NCBI GenBank assembly: GCA_023380755.1
Contig: JAMCSD010000006.1
Span: 201,821 to 265,820 of the forward strand
Length of the DNA: 64,000 nt
Reading direction: 5' to 3'
Source: Patescibacteria group bacterium
Lineage (GTDB): Bacteria; Patescibacteria; Microgenomatia; UBA12405
Shown in pieces: positions 48,357 through 57,448 of this stretch. Each line of letters opens with the position of its first letter. Position 1 is the stretch's first letter. The notes beneath the pieces are model-generated. The model was not told where the DNA came from, made no database searches, and saw only the letters and a list, made by a program, of their open reading frames with translations. The translations under genes and the position numbers were made by a program.

Positions 48357-51300
48357 CACTACCTACCAAACCACTTTTGAAAAACAGTTGTCGCAGCTTA
48401 ATCCCGAACAACGCGAAGCTGTCGAGACCATTGAGGGTCCGGTCATGGTAATTGCCGGTGCCGGTACCGGGAAAACCCAAACCATTGCTCTCCGGATCGC
48501 CAATATTTTGGCCAAAACCCAAACCCCCGCCGGTGCCATACTTTGTCTAACTTTTACCGAAAACGCCGCTACTAATATGCGGGAACGCCTGTTGTCGGTC
48601 ATCGGCGAGCCGGCTTATGCTGTCCAAATCCACACCTTCCATTCTTTCTGCAACGAAGTTATCCTGACCCACCCGGAACAATTTATTTTTGCCGCAGACT
48701 TAAAATCTCTTGATGAATTGGAAAAAATTGAGATAGTCCAAAACTTAATCGAGGGCTTGCCTGACGGGGCGGTTCTTAAGCCTTGGGGGGATCATCAGTA
48801 TTACCAAAAAGAAATTATCATGCGCCTTCAAACTCTCAAGCGCGAAAATGTCTCCCCCGAGGATTTCATCCACCTTTTAAGCAACCAAAAAATTTTCATA
48901 AACCAGGCTAAAAATGATTTCGACAGTCTCCGCTCCCGCCGCGCCAGTAAAAATCTAGCCGCCGAAGTCTTAGCCATCCTCGACCGTCTGCTGCAAATCC
49001 CCCATCTTTCCTTGCCGCTGTCTAACTTTCTTAAGCTCACCAAAACTCTTGACGAGCAAGGGCATTTTGCCTCGGGAAAAGCCAAAAATCCCGCCGTCAA
49101 CCTAAAAAATTATCTTCTTAAGTTTTATGATGACCTCCTAAAGTCCCTGCCAAAACAAGAGGAATTAGCCGCCATTTACACCCAATACCAAGCTGAACTA
49201 AAAAAACGCGGCTTTTATGATTTTGACGATATGATTTTATTTGTTCTCGACGCCTTTCACCGCCATCCCGACCTCCTTCTTGAATATCAAGAACGCTTCC
49301 AATATTTTCTCGTTGACGAATACCAGGATACCAATTCTGCTCAAAATGAAATACTGGAAACTCTCGGTTCTTATTTTGATATCCCCAATATTTTTGTCGT
49401 CGGGGACGATGACCAATCCATCTTTCGTTTCCAGGGCGCTGCCATTGAGAATATTTTTAACTTTTACCTGCATCATCAAGCCGATATTAAAGTTATTGTC
49501 CTTAAAAATAACTACCGCAGCCACCAGTTAATCCTTGATTCTTCTTTCTCCGTTATTTCCCGTAACAAAAACCGGATTACCTCGTATATCAAAGATATCG
49601 ACAAGTCTTTAGTGGCCAATCAAAAATACGATCCTAACCCCATTAATCTTTATGCCGCGCCGTCGTCATTGGCCGAGAATTATTATGTGGCCAAGAAAAT
49701 TCAGGAGTTGCTTAAAAACGGCACCCCTCCCAACGAGATCGCCGTTCTCTGCCGCCAGAATCATGACGTTGATGAGTTAGAGGAAGTGTTTGCCAAAATG
49801 CAAATTAAATATCACCTCGAAAGCGGCCGCAACATTCTGGATAACCGCCATGTCAAAGATCTCATCACGCTCTTGACATTTATTAACCACCCCGACGATG
49901 ATCAGATACTTTTCCGCTTACTCTCTAGCGATTTTCTTCACCTTAACCCGATTGACCTTTTCCGCTTAGTCCGTTATTGCAACCAGCATCAATACCGCCT
50001 CTCCCAAGTCCTCCTTGATGAAGAACACATGGAAGACATTGCCCATGCTTTAAGGCCTTCGACCAATATTCGTCTGCGCAATCTTCGCCTCCGGACCGCC
50101 AAGGCCGCGCGCTGGCGGGAAATTTATTCTCTGGACCGCTTTTTTAATAAAATTGTCCGCCGCTTCGGCTTTTTAAAACACGTCTTAAGCCACGAGTCAC
50201 TCGAAGAACTCAACGACGTTAACACCTTCTATGAAGAGCTTAAACGTCTCAGTTTGGAAGAAAAATACACCTTAGAACAGTTTCTCCGCCGCCTCGAATT
50301 GTTAAAACAAAACAATTTGTCCTTAATCCCTCCTCCGGTCGACGGTGATTATCAGGACACTGTCCGCCTGATGACTGTCCATAAGGCCAAGGGTTTGGAG
50401 TTCGAACATGTTTTTTTAATCAAGGTCTTAGATAAAAAATGGGGCAACAACACTATCTCCACTAAAATCCCGCTTCCTTTGGGTATTTTAAAAACTGAAT
50501 TATCTCTCTTGGCCAACCGGGAAGATAGCGAAAACGAGGAAGAACGCCGCTTATTTTATGTCGCTCTTACCCGAGCCAAAAGGCAAATTTATCTCTCTTA
50601 TTCCACCAAAACTGAATCCGGCCGCGACCTATTGCCTTCCCGATTCATTTACGAAATTAAACCGGCAGCGTTGGAAACTGTTAATCCCGGTAAAATCCTC
50701 AGCCATGAAGCGCTCACGGCCATGTTTCCCATTGAGGAGCCAAAATTTTTCCATAACCGGAACATGGCCCACTTTCTTAAAATTTTCATCAACGAAAAAT
50801 ATCAATTTAATGCCACTCATCTTAACTCCTATCTTCAATGCCCGCTCTGTTTTTACTTTAAAACCATCTTAAGAATTCCCGCCGCTAAAGATAAGTATGC
50901 CTCCCTGGGCACTGCTGTCCATGCCGCTCTTTCCCAGCTTTTTACCCTCTACAAAAATGATCATCGCCTCATGGAGAAAAGTGAATTTATCGATGCTTAT
51001 GCCTATTTTTTAAAGAAAGAGCACCTCTCCTCCAAGGATTACCAAGAAGCTTTGCAGCGGGGGAATACTGCTCTCTCGGCTTACTATGATCACTACCATC
51101 AGGAGTTTACGGGTGACTGCCTGGTTGATTATGACTTTGCCAAAGATCACGTTACTCTCGATGGCATCCCTGTCACCGGCCGCATTGATAAAATCGAAAT
51201 TTTAGATAACCAAACTAGTGCTTTGCCCAATGTCAAAGTAGTTGATTTCAAAACTGGTAATCCCGATTCCCGCTCCGGGGAACTCAAGCTCGATGGTGAT

Positions 51301-51564
51301 TATTTTCGCCAAATCGTCTTTTATAAGCTGCTGGCGGACAACGATCCCCAATTTAAATACCACGTTGCCTCCGGGGTTATTGATTTCATTCAGACCTCGA
51401 CGCGTACCAAAAATTTTGTCAAAAAGGAATTTACCATTACTCCCGCCGCTGAGGCCGAAATTAAAAACTTAATTCACGATGTCTATCAAAAAATTACCCA
51501 TCTCGAATTTCCCGCTTCCCCTGATTGTGATGACCCCGATGATCTCCACCAATTAATGCCTTAA
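48349..51564 (+). CDS. UvrD-type helicase fused to a RecB-like nuclease
   Basis: The 1071-aa protein has an SF1 helicase module with GAGTGKT (residues 37-43), LTFTENAATNM, DEYQDTNS (about 322), GDDDQSIFRFQGA, MTVHKAKGLEFEHVF and YVALTRAKRQIY. Its C-terminal PD-(D/E)XK nuclease has YLQCPLCFYFK (about 827), VVDFKTG (about 963) and RQIVFYK. This is the layout of AddA/RecB-like break-processing enzymes, here without a visible AddB partner. It likely resects double-strand breaks. Confidence 0.88.
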   Translation: MANTTYQTTFEKQLSQLNPEQREAVETIEGPVMVIAGAGTGKTQTIALRIANILAKTQTPAGAILCLTFTENAATNMRERLLSVIGEPAYAVQIHTFHSFCNEVILTHPEQFIFAADLKSLDELEKIEIVQNLIEGLPDGAVLKPWGDHQYYQKEIIMRLQTLKRENVSPEDFIHLLSNQKIFINQAKNDFDSLRSRRASKNLAAEVLAILDRLLQIPHLSLPLSNFLKLTKTLDEQGHFASGKAKNPAVNLKNYLLKFYDDLLKSLPKQEELAAIYTQYQAELKKRGFYDFDDMILFVLDAFHRHPDLLLEYQERFQYFLVDEYQDTNSAQNEILETLGSYFDIPNIFVVGDDDQSIFRFQGAAIENIFNFYLHHQADIKVIVLKNNYRSHQLILDSSFSVISRNKNRITSYIKDIDKSLVANQKYDPNPINLYAAPSSLAENYYVAKKIQELLKNGTPPNEIAVLCRQNHDVDELEEVFAKMQIKYHLESGRNILDNRHVKDLITLLTFINHPDDDQILFRLLSSDFLHLNPIDLFRLVRYCNQHQYRLSQVLLDEEHMEDIAHALRPSTNIRLRNLRLRTAKAARWREIYSLDRFFNKIVRRFGFLKHVLSHESLEELNDVNTFYEELKRLSLEEKYTLEQFLRRLELLKQNNLSLIPPPVDGDYQDTVRLMTVHKAKGLEFEHVFLIKVLDKKWGNNTISTKIPLPLGILKTELSLLANREDSENEEERRLFYVALTRAKRQIYLSYSTKTESGRDLLPSRFIYEIKPAALETVNPGKILSHEALTAMFPIEEPKFFHNRNMAHFLKIFINEKYQFNATHLNSYLQCPLCFYFKTILRIPAAKDKYASLGTAVHAALSQLFTLYKNDHRLMEKSEFIDAYAYFLKKEHLSSKDYQEALQRGNTALSAYYDHYHQEFTGDCLVDYDFAKDHVTLDGIPVTGRIDKIEILDNQTSALPNVKVVDFKTGNPDSRSGELKLDGDYFRQIVFYKLLADNDPQFKYHVASGVIDFIQTSTRTKNFVKKEFTITPAAEAEIKNLIHDVYQKITHLEFPASPDCDDPDDLHQLMP

Positions 51565-51574
51565 GCTTAACCAC

Positions 51575-51603
51575 TCGACATTCGCCTTTTGTTTGGGTAC
51601 CAT
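51575..51603 (+). promoter_or_regulatory. rmuC promoter
   Basis: TCGACA (51575-51580), 17 bp, TACCAT (51598-51603), then eight bases to ATG 51612. Confidence 0.5.
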
Positions 51604-51611
51604 TAGAGTAT

Positions 51612-52730
51612 ATGGTCTTGGTATACCTTTTACTGGCCGTCATCATTATTCTCCTGGTCTATTTTATTGTCCGGCAAAGCCAGTCTAGACCTACCGATCT
51701 GACTGCCGAGATTGTCAACAAACTCAATGAACAATTTCCTCAGGTTTTAAAGAATGCCAATGAACATTTAGTCCTTATGGCCCAACAAAAATTAGGTGCC
51801 GAAAAACAAGAAATTACTTCCGATCTTACCAACAAAAAAACAGCCATTGAAGATTTAGTCAAACGGGTCCTGGAAGAATTAAACCGTAATAACCAGGAGC
51901 TTAAACAGGTCGAGCAAAACCGGATTGGCAGTTTTTCCACCTTGGCCCAAAAGCTGGAAGAGCAAAAGGCTTTAACCCAGCAGTTATCCACCACTGCCGA
52001 AGGCCTCAAAAAGGTCTTGAGCAACAACCAGATGCGGGGAGCCTTTGGCGAAAGGATTGCCGAAGACCTGCTCAAAATGAATGGTTTTGTCCGCGGCACC
52101 GATTACGAATTTAACAAAGAACAGGCCGGAACCGAAACCCGCCCCGACTTTGCTGTCTTTTTACCCGACGGCGCCAAAATTAATGTTGATGCCAAATTCC
52201 CTTACTCTAATTTACAGAAAATGACTGAAGTCGAAAACCTTGATCAGAAAAACGAGTACGCTAAAGCTTTTGAACGGGACGTTCGTGACAAGATTAAGCA
52301 GGTTACCTCCCGCGACTATATTGACCCGGAAAACAAAACCGTTGATTTCGTGATCCTTTTTATTCCCAATGAAATGATCTTTTCCTATATTTATGAAAAG
52401 ATGCCCGCCGTCTGGGAAGAGGCCATGCAGAAAAAGGTCGTTTTTGCAGGTCCTTTTAGTTTCACCGCCATCTTGCGCATGGTCCGCCAAGCCTATGATA
52501 ATTTCCGTTATCAAAAAAACGTTCAGCACATTATCGCCCACATCAAAGTCTTTGAAAAAGAGTTCGAAAACTATAATCTCGAATTCGATAAGATCGGCGA
52601 CCGGATTGACTCTTTAGCCAAGCAATACACTGCCGTCAGTACCACCCGGACCAAACAACTCCAAAAAGTTATCGATCGTATCCGACTCAATGAAACCGAC
52701 GACCACCACCAACCTCCCCTTCTTTCTTAA
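51612..52730 (+). CDS. rmuC: DNA recombination protein RmuC
   Basis: The 372-aa protein has an N-terminal membrane helix (residues about 3-20), a long coiled-coil, and the RmuC nuclease-like core: NNQMRGAFGERIAEDLLKMNGF, PDFAVFLPDGAKINVDAKFPYSNL and FVILFIPNEMIFSYIYEK. RmuC limits inversions at short repeats; the core is PD-(D/E)XK-like. It lies next to the helicase-nuclease gene, consistent with a recombination role. Confidence 0.9.
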   Translation: MVLVYLLLAVIIILLVYFIVRQSQSRPTDLTAEIVNKLNEQFPQVLKNANEHLVLMAQQKLGAEKQEITSDLTNKKTAIEDLVKRVLEELNRNNQELKQVEQNRIGSFSTLAQKLEEQKALTQQLSTTAEGLKKVLSNNQMRGAFGERIAEDLLKMNGFVRGTDYEFNKEQAGTETRPDFAVFLPDGAKINVDAKFPYSNLQKMTEVENLDQKNEYAKAFERDVRDKIKQVTSRDYIDPENKTVDFVILFIPNEMIFSYIYEKMPAVWEEAMQKKVVFAGPFSFTAILRMVRQAYDNFRYQKNVQHIIAHIKVFEKEFENYNLEFDKIGDRIDSLAKQYTAVSTTRTKQLQKVIDRIRLNETDDHHQPPLLS

Positions 52731-53001
52731 GCTCTACCTGGCCCTCGCCCTTTGGCTCTGCTTAGCCTTTCTGGTATTCTTTACTTCTCCGGTTCCTTTG
52801 ACCATCTTCGTTACTGCCCTTTTCCTTTTTTTTGCGCTGTATTTCTCCTTAAATTTGCTGATAAAAAAAACTAAAATTAATTTAACTCTAGCTGAATTAG
52901 TCCTGAGTTTGGTTGTTTTATCCGTCATCCGGCAATTTAATCTTATTAATATTGCCCTATGCATAGGCTTATCCGTCGTGATCTATTTCTTATTGCCTTA
53001 A
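52690..53001 (+). CDS. Small membrane protein, unknown
   Basis: A 103-aa product with four hydrophobic segments and Thr-rich start. It overlaps the end of rmuC by 41 bases in another frame. No family recognised. The start ATG 52690 is the only Met near the beginning; no clear promoter or ribosome site was seen, so it is probably coupled to rmuC. Confidence 0.5.
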   Translation: MKPTTTTNLPFFLKLYLALALWLCLAFLVFFTSPVPLTIFVTALFLFFALYFSLNLLIKKTKINLTLAELVLSLVVLSVIRQFNLINIALCIGLSVVIYFLLP

Positions 53002-53014
53002 GTATCCCTCCCCC

Positions 53015-53043
53015 TTGACAGCTGTTAGCAGTCAGAATATTAT
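53015..53043 (+). promoter_or_regulatory. hrcA operon promoter
   Basis: TTGACA (53015-53020), exactly 17 bp, TATTAT (53038-53043), then nine bases to ATG 53053. A consensus-grade housekeeping promoter. Confidence 0.8.
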
Positions 53044-53051
53044 ATTGCTAA
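53025..53051 (+). promoter_or_regulatory. Variant CIRCE operator of hrcA-grpE-dnaK
   Basis: TTAGCA (53025-53030), 15 bases, TGCTAA (53046-53051), the half-site spacing of CIRCE. The left nonamer TTAGCAGTC is identical to that at hsp20 and differs from the classical TTAGCACTC at one base. It spans the spacer and -10 of the promoter and ends at the start codon, so HrcA would shut down its own operon. Confidence 0.85.
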
Positions 53052-53052
53052 T

Positions 53053-53790
53053 ATGGCCGATCTAACTCAACGTCAAATTCGTATTTTGAAGTCTATCGTT
53101 GAAGAGTTCATTGAAACAGCGGAAGCCGTCGGTTCCGAAACTCTCGAGAAAAAATTTAACCTTGGAGTCTCCTCCGCGACCATCCGCAATGAAATGGCTG
53201 CCCTCACCCAGCTCGGTTTTTTAAAAAAAGGTCACCTGTCTGCCGGCCGCGCCCCGACCTCTATGGGCCTAAAGTATTATGTTCGTAATTTAATGACCCC
53301 CAAAACTCTGTCCATTAACGAGGAAATTGGGGCTAAGGAAAAAGTTTGGGATTTCCGCAATGAATTTGAACGGTTGATTCGCGAAGCCACCAAAGAATTA
53401 GCCTGCCGCACCCGCTCCATGGCTCTCGCCACCACTGATCACGGCGCCATTTACAGCTATGGTGCCTCCAATCTTTTGGAGCAGCCGGAGTTTTTTGATA
53501 TTGATGTCACCAAGACCGTCCTCTCGCTCATTGATAACACTAATTACTGGTTTGATATCGATAACAAAGTCGGCGATAATCTCGACGAAACTAAAGACAT
53601 GGTCCACCTTTTGATCGGTGAGGATTTAGGCCTGGAGCATCTTGAGCCCTGCGGCTTTATTTATCAGCGCTATCAAGCCGGCCCTCATCGCGGCATCTTA
53701 GGGGTGGTTGGGCCAGCCCGCTTCCGTTACCAATATGTGGTGCCGGTCGTTGATTATTTCGCCGAATTAGTTTCCACAATTACTGGTTAA
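53053..53790 (+). CDS. hrcA: Heat-inducible transcription repressor HrcA (short)
   Basis: The 245-aa repressor has the N-terminal winged helix (LTQRQIRILKSIVEEFIETAEAVGSETL, then VSSATIRNEMAALTQLGFL and AGRAPTSMGLKYYV). The C-terminal effector domain carries LIGEDLGLEHLEPCGFIYQRY and ends GILGVVGPARFRYQYVVPVVDY. Family members are usually about 340 aa; the inserted dimerisation domain seems reduced. A CIRCE-like site on its own promoter supports autoregulation. Confidence 0.92.
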   Translation: MADLTQRQIRILKSIVEEFIETAEAVGSETLEKKFNLGVSSATIRNEMAALTQLGFLKKGHLSAGRAPTSMGLKYYVRNLMTPKTLSINEEIGAKEKVWDFRNEFERLIREATKELACRTRSMALATTDHGAIYSYGASNLLEQPEFFDIDVTKTVLSLIDNTNYWFDIDNKVGDNLDETKDMVHLLIGEDLGLEHLEPCGFIYQRYQAGPHRGILGVVGPARFRYQYVVPVVDYFAELVSTITG

Positions 53791-53798
53791 AAATACTG

Positions 53799-54287
53799 AT
53801 GGATACCACCCAAAAAAGTGATCCCAAAGGTCAAGGGGCCAAAAAAACTAGCAAAAATGACCAAGAAATCTCAGCCTTAACCCAAGAAGTCAAGGATCTT
53901 AAGGAAAAGTTAGCCCGAGCTTTGGCTGATTATTCTAACCTAGAAAAACGGATCGATAGTCAACGCCAGCTTATTGCCACTTTAACCGTTACCGCCATTG
54001 TCAATCAGTTCATCGGCGTCTTAGATGATCTTTATCTCGTTAACGACCATCTCCGCGATGAGGGTCTAAAAATTACCGTTGAAAAGTTTGCCACTACTCT
54101 TAAAGCTCAGGGGGTCATCGAAATTGATGCCCTGGGAAAAGAATTTGATCCGGCCACCATGGAATGTATCGACGTCAAAGAAGGCCCCGTCAACCAGGTC
54201 CTGGAAGTTTCCAAGAAAGGCTATCAATTAAATGGCCAGATGATCCGTCCCGCCCAAGTCGTGGTGGGCAAAACCTTAAGCAATTAA
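53799..54287 (+). CDS. grpE: Nucleotide exchange factor GrpE
   Basis: The 162-aa protein has an acidic/basic head, a long coiled-coil (EISALTQEVKDLKEKLARALADYSNLEKR) and the beta-wing ending (GKEFDPATMECIDVKEG, then GYQLNGQMIRPAQVVVGK). GrpE releases ADP from DnaK. It begins eight bases after hrcA and is followed by dnaK after 22 bases. Confidence 0.95.
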   Translation: MDTTQKSDPKGQGAKKTSKNDQEISALTQEVKDLKEKLARALADYSNLEKRIDSQRQLIATLTVTAIVNQFIGVLDDLYLVNDHLRDEGLKITVEKFATTLKAQGVIEIDALGKEFDPATMECIDVKEGPVNQVLEVSKKGYQLNGQMIRPAQVVVGKTLSN

Positions 54288-54309
54288 ATTATTATATTAA
54301 CTAAATACT

Positions 54310-56220
54310 ATGGCACAAAAAATAATCGGTATTGATTTAGGTACTACTAATTCTTGTGTGGCTGTCATGGAAGCCGGCAAGCCCAAAGTCATTATTACTT
54401 CCGAAGGCCGTAATGTAATCCCTTCGGTGGTGGAACCGGTCAAAAAACTGGTCGGTGATTTAGCTAAACGGCAGATGGTTCTCAACCCCAAAAATACGGT
54501 TTATAGTGTTAAGCGCTTAATGGGCCGCCGTATTGATGACCCCGAAGTTGAAAAAACTAAAAAAGTTGTACCTTACAAAATTGTTGCCGGCAAAGATAAT
54601 ATGGCCGCCGTGGAGATTGAAGGCAAAGTCTATACTCCTCAAGAGATTTCCGCCATGATCCTGCAAAAAGCCAAATCGGACGCCGAGAAATACTTAGGTG
54701 AAAAAGTGACCGATGCCGTTATTACCTGCCCCGCCTACTTCGATGATTCCCAGCGCCAAGCCACTAAGCAGGCTGGTGAAATCTCCGGTTTAAACGTCAA
54801 GCGGATTGTCAATGAACCCACTGCTGCTGCCCTGGCTTATGGCCTCGATAAAAAGAAAAAGGGCACTATTGCTGTTTATGATTTAGGCGGCGGGACCTTT
54901 GATATTTCTGTTTTGGAAATTGGTGATGGTGTTTTTGAGGTCCGGGCCACCAATGGTGATACCTTCCTCGGTGGTGATGATTTCGACCAACGGATTATTC
55001 AGTGGCTGCTTGATGACTTCAAGAAACAAAATGGTGTCGACTTAAGCCAGGACCCTCAAGCCTTACAACGGGTCCGCGAAGCCGCCGAAAAAGCCAAAAT
55101 TGAATTAAGCAACTCTTTTGAAACCGAAATTAATTTGCCATTCATTACCCAAAAAGGTGGCCAGCCGCTGCATCTGACTGCTAAGCTGACCCGCGCCGAA
55201 TTGGAAAAGTTAGTTGATGATTTAATTCAAAAAACTTTGGATCCCGTTAAGAAGTGCTTAAGTGATGCCGGTGTCACTACCACCGAGATCACCGATATTC
55301 TGATGGTCGGCGGTATGACTCGCATGCCCAAGGTCCAAGAAGTGGTCAAGAACTTCTTCGGTAAGGATTTAAATATGACCGTTAATCCCGATGAAGTAGT
55401 CGCCATTGGCGCTGCCGTCCAGGGAGCTGTCTTAACCGGGGAAGTCAAAGATGTGGTCCTTTTGGATGTTACTCCGTTAACTTTGGGAATCGAAACTGCT
55501 GGTGGTGTCCGTACTCCCTTAATTGACCGCAATACCACCGTTCCCACCCGCAAATCCCAAGTCTTCTCTACTTATTCCGATAATCAGCCCCAAGTGGAAA
55601 TCAATGTCCTTCAGGGTGAGCGGCCGATGGCCTCGGACAACAAATCTTTAGGCCGTTTCATTCTTGACGGCATTCCTCCGGCACCCCGTGGTGTTCCCCA
55701 AGTCGAAGTCACCTTCGATATTGATTCCAACGGCATCTTAAGTGTCAGCGCCAAGGATAAGGGCACTAACAAAGAGCAAAAGATTACCATCCAAAACGCC
55801 ACCAATCTTTCCAACGAAGAAGTCGAAAAGATGAAGGCCGATGCCGAGCTCCATGCCCGCGAAGATGAAGAAAAGCGTCTCCAGGTAGAGTCCAAAAATA
55901 AGCTCGATAGCACCATTTTTAGTGCCGAAAAAATGCTCAAAGACTTAGGTGACAAAGTTAAGGCTGATGACAAAACCAAAATTGAAGACCAGGTTAAAAA
56001 AGCCAAAGAAATCCTGGCCAAGCCCGATGCTAAAAAAGATGAGTATGACCGGACTGCTGATGAGTTAAGCCAAATTATCCAAACCGTGGGCGCCGCCATT
56101 TATCAGCAGCAACAATCAGCCTCCGGTGGCCAACCAGGCGCCGCTGGCCCCTCTGACCAAGGTCCTGCCAAAGGTGGTCCCAAAGGTCCCGAGCCCGAAG
56201 AAGGCGAGATCGTAAAATAA
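54310..56220 (+). CDS. dnaK: Molecular chaperone DnaK (Hsp70)
   Basis: The 636-aa Hsp70 has IIGIDLGTTNSCVAV at residues 5-19, AVITCPAYFDDSQRQATKQA, VNEPTAAALAYG, DLGGGTFDIS and the linker DVVLLDVTPLTLGIE, then the peptide-binding domain and lid with a Gln/Gly-rich tail ending EEGEIVK. The nucleotide-binding domain lacks the long insertion of Gram-negative DnaK near residue 80. TATATT at 54293-54298 is a possible extra promoter. Confidence 0.97.
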   Translation: MAQKIIGIDLGTTNSCVAVMEAGKPKVIITSEGRNVIPSVVEPVKKLVGDLAKRQMVLNPKNTVYSVKRLMGRRIDDPEVEKTKKVVPYKIVAGKDNMAAVEIEGKVYTPQEISAMILQKAKSDAEKYLGEKVTDAVITCPAYFDDSQRQATKQAGEISGLNVKRIVNEPTAAALAYGLDKKKKGTIAVYDLGGGTFDISVLEIGDGVFEVRATNGDTFLGGDDFDQRIIQWLLDDFKKQNGVDLSQDPQALQRVREAAEKAKIELSNSFETEINLPFITQKGGQPLHLTAKLTRAELEKLVDDLIQKTLDPVKKCLSDAGVTTTEITDILMVGGMTRMPKVQEVVKNFFGKDLNMTVNPDEVVAIGAAVQGAVLTGEVKDVVLLDVTPLTLGIETAGGVRTPLIDRNTTVPTRKSQVFSTYSDNQPQVEINVLQGERPMASDNKSLGRFILDGIPPAPRGVPQVEVTFDIDSNGILSVSAKDKGTNKEQKITIQNATNLSNEEVEKMKADAELHAREDEEKRLQVESKNKLDSTIFSAEKMLKDLGDKVKADDKTKIEDQVKKAKEILAKPDAKKDEYDRTADELSQIIQTVGAAIYQQQQSASGGQPGAAGPSDQGPAKGGPKGPEPEEGEIVK

Positions 56221-56484
56221 ATGATCATCGAGAAAAAAATCTTACCAGGTTATTTTGATGACATTTCTTCCGGCAAGAAGAAATATGAGTTAAGGTTGGC
56301 GGACTGGCCCTGCCGCGAAGGTGATATCCTTTATCTCCGCGAATGGGATCCGGCCACCCGCCAATATACCGGCCGGGAAGTCAAGAAAAAAATTACCTAT
56401 GTTAAGGTTTTCAAAACAGATCAACTTTTTTGGCCCAAAGCCGATGTCGACAAGTATGGTTTACAGGTTATGTCACTGGAATAA
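56221..56484 (+). CDS. ASCH-fold (DUF3850-like) protein between dnaK and dnaJ
   Basis: The 87-aa protein reads EKKILPGYFDDISSGKKKYELRLADW, GDILYLREWDPATRQYTGREV and ITYV, the outline of the DUF3850/ASCH RNA-binding fold related to PUA domains. Start and stop are fused to its neighbours: ATG follows the dnaK TAA directly, and its own TAA shares an A with the dnaJ ATG. Function unknown; position suggests an RNA-binding partner of the chaperone system or simple operon hitch-hiking. Confidence 0.75.
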   Translation: MIIEKKILPGYFDDISSGKKKYELRLADWPCREGDILYLREWDPATRQYTGREVKKKITYVKVFKTDQLFWPKADVDKYGLQVMSLE

Positions 56485-57347
56485 TGAAGCGGGATTATTA
56501 TGAAGTCCTAGGCGTTCGCAAGGGTGCTTCCAAAGAGGAAATTAAAAGCGCCTATCGCAAGCTTGCCCTCCAATACCATCCGGACCGTAATAAAGAGCCT
56601 GGTGCCGAGGATAAGTTTAAGGAGATCAATGAAGCCTATGAAATCCTCAGCAATGAGCAGAAGCGCTCCGCTTACGACCAGTTTGGCCATGCCGCTTTTG
56701 ATCCCAATGCTGGCGGTTTTGGCGGCCATACTTATAGCAGCCAAAATGGTCCTTTTACTTACACCTGGAGCAGCGGCGGCAATCCTTTTGGGGAGAACGC
56801 CAACTTCGATTTTGGCGGTTTTAGCAATCCTTTTGATATCTTCGAGCAATTTTTCGGCGGTTCTTTTGGTGGTGCCTCCCGGCAGCGAACCGCTCGGTTA
56901 CCGACTTACAAAATCGAGCTCACTTTCTTGGAAGCGGCCAACGGCGTCGAAAAGGAAGTCAACCTAAATGGCCAGCGCAAAACGGTTAAAATACCTGCCG
57001 GAGTTGACGATGGCCAGCGGATCCGTTTTAGTGATTTTATTCTCTATATTGATGTTTTACCCGATAATACCTTCAAACGTGATGGTAATGATGTCTATGT
57101 TAACGTCAACTTAAGTCTCAAACAGGCCATCTTGGGGGATGAAATTGCCGTTCCCACCCTCGACCGTCAGCCTCTAAAAATCAAAGTTAAACCCGGTACC
57201 CAACCCAATACTCTCGTCCGCCTTCGGGGGCAGGGGATTCCTGATGTATCCAACAACCGCTACCGGGGCGATTTGTACATCCGCCTCATGGTGGAAATTC
57301 CCACCCATCTTAACTCCCGCCAGAAAGAAATCATCAAAGAGCTGTAA
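56484..57347 (+). CDS. DnaJ-type co-chaperone without zinc fingers
   Basis: The 287-aa protein has a J domain (KRDYYEVLGVRKGASKEEIKSAYRKLALQYHPDRNKE with the HPD motif), a Gly/Phe-rich linker, and two C-terminal beta domains (KTVKIPAGVDDGQRIRF, RLRGQGIPDV). The four CxxCxGxG repeats of classical DnaJ are missing, so it is a class B (CbpA-like) Hsp40. ATG 56484 overlaps the ASCH stop; the longer reading from 56430 is rejected because it would extend into that gene. Confidence 0.92.
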   Translation: MKRDYYEVLGVRKGASKEEIKSAYRKLALQYHPDRNKEPGAEDKFKEINEAYEILSNEQKRSAYDQFGHAAFDPNAGGFGGHTYSSQNGPFTYTWSSGGNPFGENANFDFGGFSNPFDIFEQFFGGSFGGASRQRTARLPTYKIELTFLEAANGVEKEVNLNGQRKTVKIPAGVDDGQRIRFSDFILYIDVLPDNTFKRDGNDVYVNVNLSLKQAILGDEIAVPTLDRQPLKIKVKPGTQPNTLVRLRGQGIPDVSNNRYRGDLYIRLMVEIPTHLNSRQKEIIKEL

Positions 57348-57381
57348 TCTTGTAAAAACCCCCGATTTTCCTCAAGCGATC

Positions 57382-57390
57382 TGCTATAAT
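57382..57390 (+). promoter_or_regulatory. nusA promoter, extended -10
   Basis: TGCTATAAT: TGn joined to a consensus TATAAT (57385-57390). Predicted start near 57397, giving a leader of about 50 nt that contains the terminator-like hairpin. Confidence 0.65.
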
Positions 57391-57416
57391 ATCCATCAGT
57401 TACACTGTTGATCTAT

Positions 57417-57445
57417 AAATGGGGGCGGGTTGTCCCCATTTTTTT
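57417..57445 (+). terminator. Terminator-like hairpin in the nusA leader
   Basis: AAATGGGG (57417-57424) pairs exactly with CCCCATTT (57434-57441) around a 9-nt loop, followed by T through 57445: a classic intrinsic terminator. It lies downstream of the nusA -10 and ends three bases before ATG 57449, so it can end the dnaJ transcript and also attenuate nusA. Confidence 0.75.
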
Positions 57446-57448
57446 ACT

